A DNA stretch of 64,000 nucleotides from Pseudomonas sp. BBP2017 (GCF_003024385.1 NZ_PVZN01000004.1:186001-250000); one strand, 5' to 3'; counted from the stretch's first letter, positions 8,945 through 18,082 are shown. Translations and numbers: made by a program. The notes: generated by a model not told the origin, from the letters alone.

Positions 8945-10246
8945 TCAGAACGATTGGTTGGAAATGGCCAGCGAGTTGCTTTGCTGGTTGCCTACACCGG
9001 CAGCCACGTTGACGCCGAGGTTGCCGCTGCCACCATTTACCGAACCACTCAGGGTTGCAGTGTTGGTCACAGGGTTTGCCCAGCCAGTTGGGGTCAGCAC
9101 TTGGTAGGAGTAGGTGTTGCGCAAGTCATAAGAGCTGCTTTCAGCGAACTTCTTCTCTTTCTCGTACTCAGACTCGGACGATTTGCTGCCCGATTTTTCG
9201 AACGAGGACTTGTACGACTTATCAAACGAGGAGTTGAACTCTTTTTCGAACGAAGATTCGGACTTTTTCTCCCAGCTTTTTTCGACATCAACGTCAAGAT
9301 TTGCGTTGAGCTCGGCTTCTACAGACTTGGTGATACTGCCGTCGTGGCGACGGCCGTAATCCCAAGAAACGGTCTTGCTGGCATCCGCATCCACGTGCAA
9401 GGAAGCGAGCAGATGAGCTTCGGAAGATCCACTTGCTTCATGCTTCTTGGAGCCGCTGGCATCAAAGTGTTTGCTGCCTTCAACGCTCCATTGGTTTTTG
9501 CCTTTGACTTCAAACTGCGACGATGAGCTCTCCTTGCCGCTTGCTTCGAAAGATTTCTCGTACGAGGACTTGCCACTGGCCGTTTTGGTAAACGTCAGGG
9601 TATCCACGCGGTAGGTCCGATCAGCGTCGTTGATCACCACCAGGCCAGGACCGGTTTGGTTGGCGGACGCGGTGGCGGTTGCGTTACCGAGCGGGGCATT
9701 GGTGTTGGCAATTGCCATGGTGTTTTTCTGCTGGTTAAGGTCGCCGCCAGCAATGTTGATGCCCATGTTGCCGCTACCACCATTGCCCGACCCACTCATC
9801 ACCGCAGAGTTCGTGGCGCCGTGGTTGTAGACCTTGTTGTTGTTGCTGTGTTGCCTGACTCTGGCGGTGGCTTCGGAATAGCCAAAGACGAAGCTGTTAT
9901 CGATGGCACTGGAGTCGGCGCCAGCGTTTGCGATGGCGGCCGCGTTGTCTTGTTGGTTGCCGGCGCCTGCCGCCACGTTGACGCCGACGTTGCCGCTGGT
10001 GCCCTCTGCGGATTCGCTCATCTCGGCTTCGTTGATAGTGCCCTTGTTGACGATCTTGTTATCGTAACTGCTCTGCCTATCGTACGCATTGGCAGTGGCG
10101 TCGACATAGAACGCTTTTGGAGGAGGGTTGTGGTGGCCGTGATGATGGCCATTACCACGCCGATCGTTCTGTTCAGCTTGTACAGCAACAGCCATGACCG
10201 CAGCAATTGCGAAAACCAGAGGCTTTAGTGCCATCGAGGGTTTCAT
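8945..10246 (-). CDS. fapC: FapC, major functional amyloid subunit
   Basis: 433 residues. After a signal peptide (ending AVAVQA) comes a His-rich stretch (GNGHHHGHH, about residues 32-40). Three imperfect amyloid repeats follow, each with a G(T/G)SGN(V/M/L)G(V/I)N core and an NQQ motif: about 62-110, 138-182 and 380-433. Linker 1 is short. Linker 2 (about 185-375) is long and made of Ser/Lys/Glu units such as YEKSFEASGK, SFEKEF and SFDKSYKSSFEKS. There is no cysteine, whereas I recall some FapC proteins having a C-terminal CXXC. Length exceeds the roughly 250-340 residues of well-known FapC proteins because of linker 2. Confidence 0.93.
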   Translation of the reverse strand: MKPSMALKPLVFAIAAVMAVAVQAEQNDRRGNGHHHGHHNPPPKAFYVDATANAYDRQSSYDNKIVNKGTINEAEMSESAEGTSGNVGVNVAAGAGNQQDNAAAIANAGADSSAIDNSFVFGYSEATARVRQHSNNNKVYNHGATNSAVMSGSGNGGSGNMGINIAGGDLNQQKNTMAIANTNAPLGNATATASANQTGPGLVVINDADRTYRVDTLTFTKTASGKSSYEKSFEASGKESSSSQFEVKGKNQWSVEGSKHFDASGSKKHEASGSSEAHLLASLHVDADASKTVSWDYGRRHDGSITKSVEAELNANLDVDVEKSWEKKSESSFEKEFNSSFDKSYKSSFEKSGSKSSESEYEKEKKFAESSSYDLRNTYSYQVLTPTGWANPVTNTATLSGSVNGGSGNLGVNVAAGVGNQQSNSLAISNQSF

Positions 10247-10298
10247 GGTGATTCTCCGTACTTTATTTTAGGTTAAGTGTTGTTCTTACCTTTTTGGG

Positions 10299-10871
10299 TC
10301 AATCCGCGACCCGGACGCTCAGGGTGTTGGCCATTCGGTTTCCCACCCCGGCGCTCTGATTCAACTGAATCACCCCGCGGCTACCGGTGAATGCCTGGTC
10401 ACTGGTAGTGACCTGGCGATGGCCGGGTGCAGAGTCAGTTGGATCGGAGCCGTTGAACAGCGTCACGTTCTGTTGCATGAGGACGCTGTCGTCGATACTT
10501 TGCGGTTGAGTACTGAGGCTGATACGTAGTGCGTTGGCTTGCTGGTTGCTGGCGCCGCTGCTCTGGTTGACGCCCAGCGCGCCGTTGCCGTTGCTGAAGG
10601 CGTCGCCCTGGATGCTGGACCGGGCATCGATGTTGGGGTCGACAACAGTGCGCAGCCGCTGGCGAATCTCGGTGGTCGCGCTGGCGCTATGGCCAATGGC
10701 GAAAGCCCGTACGTTGGCTTGCTGCTGTAGATCGCCGGCAGCCTGGTTGACAGTGAGGTTGCCTTGGTACTGCTTGCCGGAACTGTCGATGTTGGCGTTA
10801 TTGACCACGGGGGACTGGGCGAAGGCCGGTGCACTGCAAAGGGCGGCCAGAATCAGCAGCGTGTGCCTCAT
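10299..10871 (-). CDS. fapB: FapB, amyloid nucleator
   Basis: 190 residues: a signal peptide (LLILAALCSAPAFAQ) and three FapC-like repeats, each with a GxLxVNQ(A/S)(A/S)G and QQAN-type core (LTVNQAAGDLQQQAN, LGVNQSSGASNQQAN, IQLNQSAGVGNRMAN). FapB is the minor subunit that nucleates FapC fibres. The stop of fapA is one base before its ATG, so translation is coupled. It has no cysteine. Confidence 0.92.
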   Translation of the reverse strand: MRHTLLILAALCSAPAFAQSPVVNNANIDSSGKQYQGNLTVNQAAGDLQQQANVRAFAIGHSASATTEIRQRLRTVVDPNIDARSSIQGDAFSNGNGALGVNQSSGASNQQANALRISLSTQPQSIDDSVLMQQNVTLFNGSDPTDSAPGHRQVTTSDQAFTGSRGVIQLNQSAGVGNRMANTLSVRVAD

Positions 10872-10872
10872 C

Positions 10873-11310
10873 TCACTTGCCTCCCGTCAGGATCTGCAGG
10901 GGAGCCAGGCCCTTCTGGACGCTAGAATTGACCATGTTGGAGATGCCGTTGCCGGAGCCTGTGGAGCGTCCACCGGCGAGGTTGGGCAATTGCGTCTGGT
11001 TGCTGATATTGCCGCCCAGATTGTTGGTCTGTTGGGTGACCAGGGCGCTAATGCCTGCACCGCTGCTGATGTTGGCAAAGTCACCATCGCTCAACTCGTT
11101 TGTTTGCTTGAGGATCTGCGCGGACGGGTTGGTATTGACAGTGACCGGGCTTGGATCGGGAACGAGGGGGGCACGCGTTGCCATACGCGGTTGCACATCG
11201 CGGGTGATGACGACGATGCCGTTTTCAGCCTGGGCAGGCAATATGAAGCTCGATCCCAATGCACATCCGACCAGCAGGATGCGATAAATGCCTTTATCAA
11301 ATTTCTCCAC
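10873..11310 (-). CDS. fapA: FapA, first gene of the fap operon
   Basis: 145 residues starting at a GTG at 11310 preceded by GAAGGA. It has a signal peptide (LLVGCALGSSFILPAQA) and then a short secreted domain with proline-rich linker (RAPLVPDPSPV) and Asn/Gln-rich segments (VTQQTNNLGGNISNQTQ). FapA is a periplasmic/fibril-associated protein that influences the FapB/FapC ratio in fibres. It is the promoter-proximal gene; a sigma-54-type element lies about 55 bases upstream of the start. Confidence 0.88.
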   Translation of the reverse strand: MEKFDKGIYRILLVGCALGSSFILPAQAENGIVVITRDVQPRMATRAPLVPDPSPVTVNTNPSAQILKQTNELSDGDFANISSGAGISALVTQQTNNLGGNISNQTQLPNLAGGRSTGSGNGISNMVNSSVQKGLAPLQILTGGK

Positions 11311-11363
11311 GGCGGCAATTCCTTCTTCTGTGTGCTGGCCCTTTTCAGCGTTGCAAGGGAGGC

Positions 11364-11379
11364 AGCAGAAGATGTGCCG
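11364..11379 (-). promoter_or_regulatory. Sigma-54 (RpoN) promoter of fapABCDEF
   Basis: The minus strand reads CGGCACATCTTCTGCT: GG, exactly ten bases, then GC, with the CAC after GG and TGCT at -12 matching the sigma-54 consensus. Transcription would begin near 11353, giving a leader of about 43 bases before the fapA GTG. RpoN control of fap is known in P. aeruginosa. Confidence 0.65.
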
Positions 11380-11517
11380 ATTTTTGTTACTGGTTCAGAA
11401 TCAACAGGTTGAGGACGTAATCGGCGCGCGCCGGGATTTTGTTGTATCAATCATGAGACACAGGCGTGCCAAATAGTCGCTTGGCAGGCCGCAGGCTGCG
11501 CCTGAAGCGTTTTTCAG

Positions 11518-11612
11518 GGGGTGTATCACCGGATTAACAACCGCACCGGTTCTGGGGAGTGTCACGCAAATACGGGGTATTTGACCCTGTGGGGTGTATC
11601 AGCGGTCTAACA
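11518..11612. repeat. Pair of 22-bp direct repeats, candidate activator sites upstream of fapA
   Basis: Two copies of GGGGTGTATCA-N-CGG-NN-TAACA lie at 11518-11539 and 11591-11612, differing at 3 of 22 positions. They start 73 bases apart, close to seven helical turns. Each contains TGT-N12-ACA, a weak dyad. They lie about 140-235 bases upstream of the -24 element. The second copy overlaps the stop codon of the adjacent kinase gene. Confidence 0.5.
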
Positions 11613-12158
11613 CTCGGTGGCGCATGCCGGGGATTTGCCATCCAGTAATTGCTGTACGGCATTCAGGGCTGCCGCGCTGCGCCGGGCCCAGTCACCGCCA
11701 ATGACCTGGACAGGCTGGTGATTGCGCTGTAGCCAATCGAGGCTGTCAGCAAAAAACGCCTGACGTTGTTCCAGGGCCGGTTGGCAGCGCTGACCATCGC
11801 CGACCCAACTCACGCCTGCGGGATCAAGCAGCAGGTGCAAGTCGTAGCTACGCGAGAGCAGCGCCTGTTCAATCCAGGCCGGGCAATCATCGAACAGCAC
11901 CCGGCTCCAGAGGAGGTTGCTCAACAGGTGCGTGTCGAGGATCAGCAGTTCGGGCTGGCGGGCACGGGCGGCGTCTTCCCAGGCCAACTGGCCGCGAGCG
12001 ATTGCCGGAATATCGGCATAACAGGTGTCGCGGCGATGTTCGTCGATAAAGTGACGCACATACTCACTGACCAGCTCCCCACCGAAGTGGGCCTGGATTT
12101 CGCCGCTCAACCAGCTCTTGCCACTGGACTCGGGACCGCTCAGGACCAGGACCTTCAT
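11607..12158 (-). CDS. NadR-type nicotinamide riboside kinase-like ATPase
   Basis: 183-residue P-loop protein of the NadR kinase-domain type, with GPESSGKS as Walker A near residue 9. It resembles the C-terminal part of NadR, which phosphorylates nicotinamide riboside to NMN. The ATG at 12158 overlaps the pnuC stop in an ATGA arrangement, so the pair should import and trap nicotinamide riboside. No adenylyltransferase or regulator domain is fused, unlike enteric NadR. The function is inferred from fold and partner. Confidence 0.75.
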   Translation of the reverse strand: MKVLVLSGPESSGKSWLSGEIQAHFGGELVSEYVRHFIDEHRRDTCYADIPAIARGQLAWEDAARARQPELLILDTHLLSNLLWSRVLFDDCPAWIEQALLSRSYDLHLLLDPAGVSWVGDGQRCQPALEQRQAFFADSLDWLQRNHQPVQVIGGDWARRSAAALNAVQQLLDGKSPACATEC

Positions 12159-12721
12159 GCGTTGACCAACGCCGGATCGCGGCGCCACTCACGCCAGCCC
12201 TGCACGGCGATCAACGTGAACAGGGCATAGAGAGCCGCCGTCAGGTAGAGCGCTTTGTAGAGGAACAGGCCAACGAAGATCACATCCAGCACGATCCATA
12301 GTGGCCAGCACTGCACGCGCTTCTGTGCCATCCATAGCTGCGCCACCAGGCTGAAGGCGGTCAACGCCGCATCCAGCCAGGGTTGTGCGGCATCGGTCCA
12401 GCTGGCCATGGCCGCACCTAAGGCCAGACTGCCCAGCAGACCCAGGCCGAGGCCGAACAGCAGCGCCTGGGTATCCAGATGGGTTACCTGAAGGGCTTCG
12501 CGCTGGCTGTCCGGGCGCGTCCATTGCCACCAGCCATAAAGCTGCAGCACGGCATAGACCAGTTGCAGGAGCATGTCCGAGTACAGGCGCACTTCAAAGA
12601 AAATCCAGCTGTACAGCAGCACCATCACCAGGCCTATCGGCCAGCACCAGGGGTTCTGTTTGGTGGTGAGCCACACGGCGATAACGCCGAGCACGGCGGC
12701 GAACAGTTCGAGGCCGGACAT
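12155..12721 (-). CDS. pnuC: PnuC-type nicotinamide riboside transporter
   Basis: 188 residues with about seven membrane segments and the family signatures KQNPWCWPIG (about 22-31) and LQLYGWWQW (about 61-69), whose Trp residues line the ligand site in PnuC structures. PnuC moves nicotinamide riboside by facilitated diffusion and needs kinase trapping, which the overlapping downstream gene can supply. A thiamine-specific PnuT is the main alternative, but I see no thiamine riboswitch or thiamine genes. Confidence 0.85.
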   Translation of the reverse strand: MSGLELFAAVLGVIAVWLTTKQNPWCWPIGLVMVLLYSWIFFEVRLYSDMLLQLVYAVLQLYGWWQWTRPDSQREALQVTHLDTQALLFGLGLGLLGSLALGAAMASWTDAAQPWLDAALTAFSLVAQLWMAQKRVQCWPLWIVLDVIFVGLFLYKALYLTAALYALFTLIAVQGWREWRRDPALVNA

Positions 12722-12799
12722 CGGCGCTCCTTGGCAGGTTCGGGAGGAGGGCGGGGATTGTACCTTGTGGCATGGCAGATATCACAATCCTGGCTGTGA

Positions 12800-12870
12800 G
12801 AGCGGGCTTGCCCCGCGATGCGGTGTGACTGACAACCTGCAATCGCCGGGCAAGCCCGCACACCGGTGTT
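12800..12870. repeat. REP element pair, P. putida type
   Basis: An intact AGCGGGCTTGCCCCGCGA unit is followed about 45 bases later by a diverged inverted copy (CGCCGGGCAAGCCCGC). It lies between pnuC and the chemoreceptor gene. Confidence 0.8.
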
Positions 12871-12873
12871 GCA

Positions 12874-14508
12874 TTACACCCGAAACTGCCCCAACAATCG
12901 GTCCAGCTGCTCACGCAACTGGTTCAGTGCCACCCCGGCACTGCTCGACTGCTGCGCCGCTGTGGCAGTCTGGCGGGAAAGGTCAGCAGTTTCAGTGACG
13001 TTGCGGTTGATCTCTTCGACCACATGGGACTGTTGCAGGGTCGCACTGGCAATCGAGGCGTTGAGGGCGGTGAGGTTGTGCAGAGCGTGACTGATAGCGT
13101 CCAGACTGACACCCGCCTCGTTGGCCTGTTCGATGGTCTGGCGCGATGCTGCGCTGCTGGCGTCGATAGCCTTGACCGCAGCCTCCGACTGACCCTGAAA
13201 ATGCTCGATCATGCTCTGGATTTCGGCTGTCGATTGCTGGGTGCGCTGGGCCAACAGGCGTACTTCATCGGCCACCACGGCAAAGCCACGGCCTTGTTCG
13301 CCGGCCCGGGCTGCCTCGATGGCAGCGTTCAGGGCCAGCAAATTGGTCTGTTCGGCAATCGAACGAATCACTTCCAGAACGCTGCCGATCCGTGTGCTTT
13401 GGCTGGCCAGGGTCTGGATCACCCTGACCGCTTCATCGATGGTGCCTGACAACTGATCGATCTGCTGCAAGCTGCCATGGATACTTTGCTGGCCCTGTTC
13501 GGCGCGGTGCTGGGCGTCGCGCATTTCGCTGGCGGCCTGTTCGGCGTTCCTGGCGACATCCTGCACGGCATAGGTCACTTCATTGATCGCGGTGGCCACT
13601 TGCTCCATCTGCGCGGACTGCTGTTCGCTGTGTTGTTGAGCCTGGTTGGCGTTGCTGCCGACGTCTACAGCTGATTGCCCCAGGGCATGCGCTGCGCCCT
13701 GCAGTTGGCCGATCACTCCCTGCAACTTGCCGGTAAAACGGTTGAAATATTCGCCCAGCTGGGTCACTTCATCGCGGCCATGGGTGTCCAGGCGACGGGT
13801 CAGGTCGCTCTCGCCGCTGGCGATCATGGCCATGGCGTCCACCGCCTCCTGCAAGGGACGAGCGATGCTGCGGGCAATCAGTACCACCAGCAGGGTCATG
13901 ACCAGGGCAATGCCAAGCCCCAACAGCGAGGCGTCGCGCAACTGGCGCATGAATTCGCTCTGCATGTCATCGATATAGATCCCCGAGCCAATCACCCAGC
14001 CCCAAGGCTTGAACAACTGGATGTAGGAGGTTTTCTCGACCGGCTCGCTGGCACCGGGTTTGGGCCAGCGATAGTCGATGCTGCCAGCCCCCCGGGCTTT
14101 GGCCAGCGCGGCCATTTCGTTGAACAAGGCAAAGCCGTCCGGGTCACGAATCGCAGAGAGGTCCTGGCCATCGAGTTTGGGGTTGGTCGGATGCATGATC
14201 ATCTTCGGCCCCAGGTCGTTTATCCAGAAGTAGTCGTTCTGGTCGTAGCGCAAGCCGCGCACAGTGCTCAAGGCTTGTTGCTGGGCCGCTTCGCGGCTCA
14301 GGGTGCCAGCTGCTTCCAGGCCCTGATAGTAGGCCAGTACGCCGGCGGCGGTTTCTACCACATGTTGAGTCTTTTCGGCCTTGGCCTGATACAGGTCGCC
14401 GTGGATCTGCCTGAGCATCAGCAAGCCCAAGGTCAGTAACATCACCACTGCCACTACCAGAATCAGCCACAAGCGGCGGCTGATCGACATATTTCGTAGA
14501 GTCTTCAT
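12874..14508 (-). CDS. Methyl-accepting chemotaxis protein with single Cache domain
   Basis: 544 residues from the ATG at 14508. Membrane helix about 9-30; periplasmic sensor about 35-190 of the sCache_2 type (motifs [15 protein letters not shown] and [12 protein letters not shown]); second membrane helix about 195-215 ([17 protein letters not shown]); HAMP domain about 217-270; signalling domain with hairpin tip ([20 protein letters not shown]) near residue 400. It ends [10 protein letters not shown], with no CheR-tethering pentapeptide. The ligand cannot be told; sCache_2 receptors often bind small carboxylates. An upstream extension to 14571 has no good ribosome site. Confidence 0.92.
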   Translation of the reverse strand: MKTLRNMSISRRLWLILVVAVVMLLTLGLLMLRQIHGDLYQAKAEKTQHVVETAAGVLAYYQGLEAAGTLSREAAQQQALSTVRGLRYDQNDYFWINDLGPKMIMHPTNPKLDGQDLSAIRDPDGFALFNEMAALAKARGAGSIDYRWPKPGASEPVEKTSYIQLFKPWGWVIGSGIYIDDMQSEFMRQLRDASLLGLGIALVMTLLVVLIARSIARPLQEAVDAMAMIASGESDLTRRLDTHGRDEVTQLGEYFNRFTGKLQGVIGQLQGAAHALGQSAVDVGSNANQAQQHSEQQSAQMEQVATAINEVTYAVQDVARNAEQAASEMRDAQHRAEQGQQSIHGSLQQIDQLSGTIDEAVRVIQTLASQSTRIGSVLEVIRSIAEQTNLLALNAAIEAARAGEQGRGFAVVADEVRLLAQRTQQSTAEIQSMIEHFQGQSEAAVKAIDASSAASRQTIEQANEAGVSLDAISHALHNLTALNASIASATLQQSHVVEEINRNVTETADLSRQTATAAQQSSSAGVALNQLREQLDRLLGQFRV

Positions 14509-14807
14509 GGAACAGTCACCCCGGATTCTTTTTATTGTCCTGCGCATCCCAGCATGCTTTTTTCCAACCACCTACTCGACCAAGGACTAAGTGCCTGATC
14601 CGCCAAGGTGTGTAGTGCCGAGCAGCAGCGTTTATACAAGAGGTCTGATAGGATTTCGGCCCGGTCGGGACAAACCTGAGGGTGAGTGAACTTTTCCGTC
14701 GACTTTGCGACCAACTTTCGCTGTTGAACGACCGGGCATTCAAATCGGCTTTGGCTTATGGAAACTACAACGGGGGCATGCCGTCGGCATCGCTTCGTGG
14801 GGGAATA
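14509..14807. other. Divergent intergenic region between chemoreceptor and uppP, about 300 bases
   Basis: It must contain both promoters. A frame continues upstream of uppP to a GTG at 14682, but the added 42 residues lack membrane character and the ATG at 14808 has a better ribosome site, so I treat it as non-coding. I see no operator, hairpin or RNA gene that I can support. Confidence 0.4.
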
Positions 14808-15638
14808 ATGGATCTTTGGACTGGCCTGCAGGCCGTCATTTTGGGTATCGTCGAAGGCTTGACCGAGTTCTTGCCGATTTCTAGCACCGGCCACCAGATC
14901 GTTGTCGCGGACCTGATCAATTTCGGTGGTGAGCGGGCGATGGCCTTCAACATCATCATTCAGTTGGGGGCGATCCTGGCCGTGGTCTGGGAGTTTCGCC
15001 GCAAGATCTTCGACGTAGTGTTGGGCTTGCCCAAGGAGCAGCAGGCACAACGTTTCACCGTCAACCTGCTGATTGCTTTCATGCCGGCGGTGGTCTTGGG
15101 CGTGCTGTTTGCCGACCTGATCCACGCCTTCCTGTTCAACCCCATCACCGTGGCGGCTGCCTTGGTAGTAGGGGGGGTGATTATGCTCTGGGCCGAGCGT
15201 CGTCAACATGTGATCAAGGTCGATCAGGTCGATGATATGCGTTGGTCCGATGCCTTGAAGATCGGTTTTGTCCAGTGCCTGGCGATGATCCCGGGGACTT
15301 CGCGTTCCGGCTCGACGATCATTGGCGGCCTGCTGTTCGGTTTGTCACGCAAAGCCGCCACCGAATTCTCGTTCTTCCTGGCCATGCCTACCATGGTCGG
15401 TGCAGCGGTGTATTCGGGCTATAAGTACCGTGAGCTGTTCCAGCCTGGCGATTTTCCGGTATTCGCCATTGGCTTTGTGGTGTCGTTCATCTTTGCCATG
15501 ATCGCTGTACGCGGGTTGCTGCGTTTCATCGCCAACCACAGCTATGCCATGTTCGCCTGGTACCGGATTGTCTTCGGTCTGATCATCCTGGCGACCTGGC
15601 AGTTCGGTTGGGTTGACTGGGCGACGGCGCAAGGTTGA
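14808..15638 (+). CDS. uppP: Undecaprenyl-diphosphatase UppP (BacA)
   Basis: 276 residues. Recycles undecaprenyl diphosphate to the monophosphate for cell-wall and O-antigen synthesis; overproduction gives bacitracin resistance. Both family signatures are present: [14 protein letters not shown] near the N terminus (about 17-30) and PGTSRSGST (about 164-172). About eight membrane segments. The ATG at 14808 follows GGGGGAATA and fits the family start (MDLWTGLQA). Confidence 0.95.
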   Translation: MDLWTGLQAVILGIVEGLTEFLPISSTGHQIVVADLINFGGERAMAFNIIIQLGAILAVVWEFRRKIFDVVLGLPKEQQAQRFTVNLLIAFMPAVVLGVLFADLIHAFLFNPITVAAALVVGGVIMLWAERRQHVIKVDQVDDMRWSDALKIGFVQCLAMIPGTSRSGSTIIGGLLFGLSRKAATEFSFFLAMPTMVGAAVYSGYKYRELFQPGDFPVFAIGFVVSFIFAMIAVRGLLRFIANHSYAMFAWYRIVFGLIILATWQFGWVDWATAQG

Positions 15639-15642
15639 GTCG

Positions 15643-16089
15643 ATGAGCCGCTCACAACCGTCTTCTCGACGCGCCAGTACCGCCAACGGTGCTGTCCAGC
15701 ACCCGCGTAGCAAGCTGTTGGTCTTCGTCGGTCTGTGCCTGTTGCCGCTGGGCGGTGCGTTGCAGATGCTGCTAAGTGGGCAGTCCTGGCTGCCCGCAGT
15801 GGCTTATCCGCTGGCCAGCCTGGTGAGTTTTGCCCTGTATTGGCGTGACAAGCAGCAGGCACGCAGCCAGGGCTGGCGCACCCCGGAAAAGGTGCTGCAC
15901 GCCAGCGAGTTGTGCGGTGGCTGGCCCGGGGCACTGTTGGCCCAACAGGCCTTTCGGCATAAAACCCGCAAACTGTCGTTTCAGCTGAGTTTCTGGGCCA
16001 TTGTCGCCCTGCATCAGGTGTTCTGGATTGACCATCTGGTGCTCGGTGGCCGTTGGCTGGGCAGCGCCCTGGCGCCGCTGCTCAGATAA
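15643..16089 (+). CDS. DUF1294 membrane protein
   Basis: 148 residues. A basic N-terminal tail of about 30 residues is followed by membrane helices at about 33-50 and 60-75, the family segment YWRDKQQARSQGWRTPE, then GGWPGALLAQQ, H-K-TRK and a last helix. Many DUF1294 proteins carry an N-terminal cold-shock domain; here only the membrane part is present. The gene starts 5 bases after uppP, probably one transcript. Its last 8 bases overlap the end of the opposing MmcQ-like gene. Function unknown. Confidence 0.8.
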   Translation: MSRSQPSSRRASTANGAVQHPRSKLLVFVGLCLLPLGGALQMLLSGQSWLPAVAYPLASLVSFALYWRDKQQARSQGWRTPEKVLHASELCGGWPGALLAQQAFRHKTRKLSFQLSFWAIVALHQVFWIDHLVLGGRWLGSALAPLLR

Positions 16090-16426
16090 GCAGGCCCGGC
16101 TGCAGGCGCTTTGGCAGGCGCCTGACCACCAGTTGGTGGGAGCGCTGCAGGAGGTCGCAGAGTTCCTCGCGGCCCATCGGGTAGGGTGGTGTCATACTGA
16201 TCCAGTGAGCCCGCGCCAGGTAGGGCGCCGGGCGCACGCCGGGGCGGTCGGCATAGCCAAGGAACAGGTCACGGTCGACTTTGAATGACAAGCCGGCACC
16301 GGCCAGGTCCAGTACCGCGAACATTTTGTTGCCGGCGATCGAAAACACCCGCACACCGCCCCATTTGTAGTCTTCCCGCGCACCGGGCAGGCTCAGGCAA
16401 AAGTCCGCTACCTGCGCTTCACTCAT
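16082..16426 (-). CDS. MmcQ/YjbR family protein
   Basis: 114 residues of the small DUF419 (YjbR/MmcQ, CyaY-like) fold, with typical segments LSLPGAREDYKWGG, VFSIAGNKMFAVLD and APYLARAHWISM. The ATG at 16426 has AAGG seven bases before it; an alternative ATG at 16441 would overlap the LysR stop. Members are thought to bind DNA or nucleotide ligands but no firm role is known. It follows the LysR gene closely and probably shares its transcript. Confidence 0.85.
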   Translation of the reverse strand: MSEAQVADFCLSLPGAREDYKWGGVRVFSIAGNKMFAVLDLAGAGLSFKVDRDLFLGYADRPGVRPAPYLARAHWISMTPPYPMGREELCDLLQRSHQLVVRRLPKRLQPGLLI

Positions 16427-16433
16427 TGTGCCC

Positions 16434-17342
16434 TTAAACATAACGTTCCCCACAGTCGGCAAACGACGCGACCAGATGGTCGATCCACACCCGCACAGCG
16501 GGTAGCAGGCCGCGCCGGTGAGGGTAGACCGCTTGCAGATAGCCTCCGGGCAGCGACCAGTCTGGCAGCAGCCGCACCAGTTCGCCACGCGCCAGCTCTT
16601 GCTCGCAATGCATGATCGGCAGGGCGGTAAAGCCCAGGCCATCCACCGCTGCCGCTTTGCGCACGAGAAAATCATCAATGGCCAGGCGTGCCTCCATGGC
16701 CAGTTCGTGCTTGTGACCACGGCTGTCGAGCAGGCGCAGATGGACCAGGCGGTCGGCGTCCACGGCACCGAGCATCGGCAGGCCGCTGAGGTCTTCGGGT
16801 GTCAGCGGGGCATGGCGAGCGGCAAACGCCGGCGCTGCCACCAGGTACATCTGCGCCTGGCGCAGGCGGCGGGTGACCAGGGCCGGGTCTTCATCTCCCA
16901 GATCGCGGACACGCAGGGCCACGTCAATGCCTTCGGTGATCAGGTCAACCCGGCGATTGAGCAGGACCATGTCCAGTTGCACCTGCGGATACTGCTGAAG
17001 AAATTCGCTGATCACCTGCGGCAAAAGGGAGTGCGCCAAACCCACCGGGCACGACACCCGCAGGCGGCCTCGGGGTTCGCTGGTCATGCTGGCAACCGCC
17101 TCGTCGGCCATCTCCGCTTCCAGCAGCATGGCCTGGCAGTGGCGCAGGTAGCGCTCGCCCACCGCCGTCAACTTGAGTTGGCGGGTGGTGCGCTGCAGCA
17201 GGCGCGTGCCCAGGCGTTCTTCCAGTTCAGCGATACGTCGCGACAGCCGCGATTTGGGGATCCCCAGCAAGCGTCCGGCGGCGGCAAAACCACCGGCTTC
17301 GACCACCCGGGCGAAGTAGAAGAGATCGTTGAGGTCTTGCAT
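16434..17342 (-). CDS. LysR-family regulator, divergent from azoR
   Basis: 302 residues from ATG 17342. The N-terminal winged helix (AAAGRLLGIPKSRLSRRIAELEERLG, quoted in part: LGIPKSRLSRRIAELE) is of the CrgA/AaeR-like subgroup, followed by a LysR substrate-binding domain from about residue 90. It is divergent from azoR with a 128-base gap that contains a perfect inverted repeat, so control of azoR by quinone-like or electrophilic inducers is likely. That role is inferred from arrangement. Confidence 0.9.
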   Translation of the reverse strand: MQDLNDLFYFARVVEAGGFAAAGRLLGIPKSRLSRRIAELEERLGTRLLQRTTRQLKLTAVGERYLRHCQAMLLEAEMADEAVASMTSEPRGRLRVSCPVGLAHSLLPQVISEFLQQYPQVQLDMVLLNRRVDLITEGIDVALRVRDLGDEDPALVTRRLRQAQMYLVAAPAFAARHAPLTPEDLSGLPMLGAVDADRLVHLRLLDSRGHKHELAMEARLAIDDFLVRKAAAVDGLGFTALPIMHCEQELARGELVRLLPDWSLPGGYLQAVYPHRRGLLPAVRVWIDHLVASFADCGERYV

Positions 17343-17353
17343 GGCGATTACCA

Positions 17354-17373
17354 TTGTCCTGTCAGTAGGACAA
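17354..17373. promoter_or_regulatory. Candidate LysR operator in the azoR/lysR gap
   Basis: TTGTCCT-GTCAGT-AGGACAA is a perfect 7-bp inverted repeat with a 6-base spacer. It lies 12 bases upstream of the LysR start and about 100 bases upstream of azoR, a usual place for a LysR site that represses its own gene and activates the divergent one. Confidence 0.6.
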
Positions 17374-17470
17374 ACTAACGCATTTTTGCTTACTTATCAG
17401 CTATTCGCCGTCCGAGTAGGATTCTCCCCATCGTGATCGCCCAGATGCGGTCTTCAATCAGGAGAGTCCC

Positions 17471-18082
17471 ATGAAACTGTTGCATATCGATTCGAGCATC
17501 TTGGGCGACAATTCCGCCTCCCGTCAGCTGAGCCGCAGCGTGGTCGACGCCTGGAAAGCCGCTGATCCATCCCTGGAAGTGGTTTATCGTGATCTGGCTG
17601 CCGATGCCATCAGCCATTTCTCTGCCGCTACCCTGGTTGCCGCCGGCACCCCGGAAGCACTGCGTGACGCCGCACAGCAACACGAAGCCCGGCTGAGCCG
17701 CGAAACCCTGCAAGAGTTTCTGGCTGCCGACGCGGTAGTGATTGCTGCGCCTATGTACAACTTCACCGTCCCGACGCAGCTCAAGGCCTGGATCGACCGC
17801 GTTGCGGTAGCCGGCCAGACCTTCCGCTACACCGAAGCCGGCCCGGAAGGCCTGTGTGGCAACAAGAAGGTAATCCTGGTGTCCACTGCCGGTGGTCTGC
17901 ACGCAGGCCAGGCGACCGGTGTTGGCCATGAAGAGTTCCTCAAGGTGTTCCTCGGCTTCATCGGTATCACCGACCTGGAAATTGTGCGTGCCCACGGCCT
18001 GGCCTATGGCGAAGAGCATCGTGCCAATGCCTTGAGTGCTGCTCAGGCGCAGATCAGCAACGAGCTGTTCGCCGCCGCTTGA
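17471..18082 (+). CDS. azoR: FMN-dependent NADH-azoreductase
   Basis: 203 residues, flavodoxin-like fold. It reduces azo dyes and quinones with NADH using FMN. Signature segments: [18 protein letters not shown] at the N terminus, [18 protein letters not shown] (about 95-112) and the STAGG flavin loop. The ATG has AGGAGAG seven bases before it. A strong terminator follows. Pseudomonads carry several azoR paralogues; this one is paired with a LysR gene. Confidence 0.92.
   Translation: MKLLHIDSSILGDNSASRQLSRSVVDAWKAADPSLEVVYRDLAADAISHFSAATLVAAGTPEALRDAAQQHEARLSRETLQEFLAADAVVIAAPMYNFTVPTQLKAWIDRVAVAGQTFRYTEAGPEGLCGNKKVILVSTAGGLHAGQATGVGHEEFLKVFLGFIGITDLEIVRAHGLAYGEEHRANALSAAQAQISNELFAAA

Noticed and set aside
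11456..11471. A second sigma-54-like element (TGGCACG then TGTCT) upstream of fapA
   Set aside because: The -12 GC is TC. The element at 11364-11379 has correct spacing and both GG and GC, and lies closer to fapA.
14682..14807. N-terminal extension of uppP to GTG 14682
   Set aside because: UppP proteins begin at [12 protein letters not shown] sequence; the extension has no membrane helix or family likeness.
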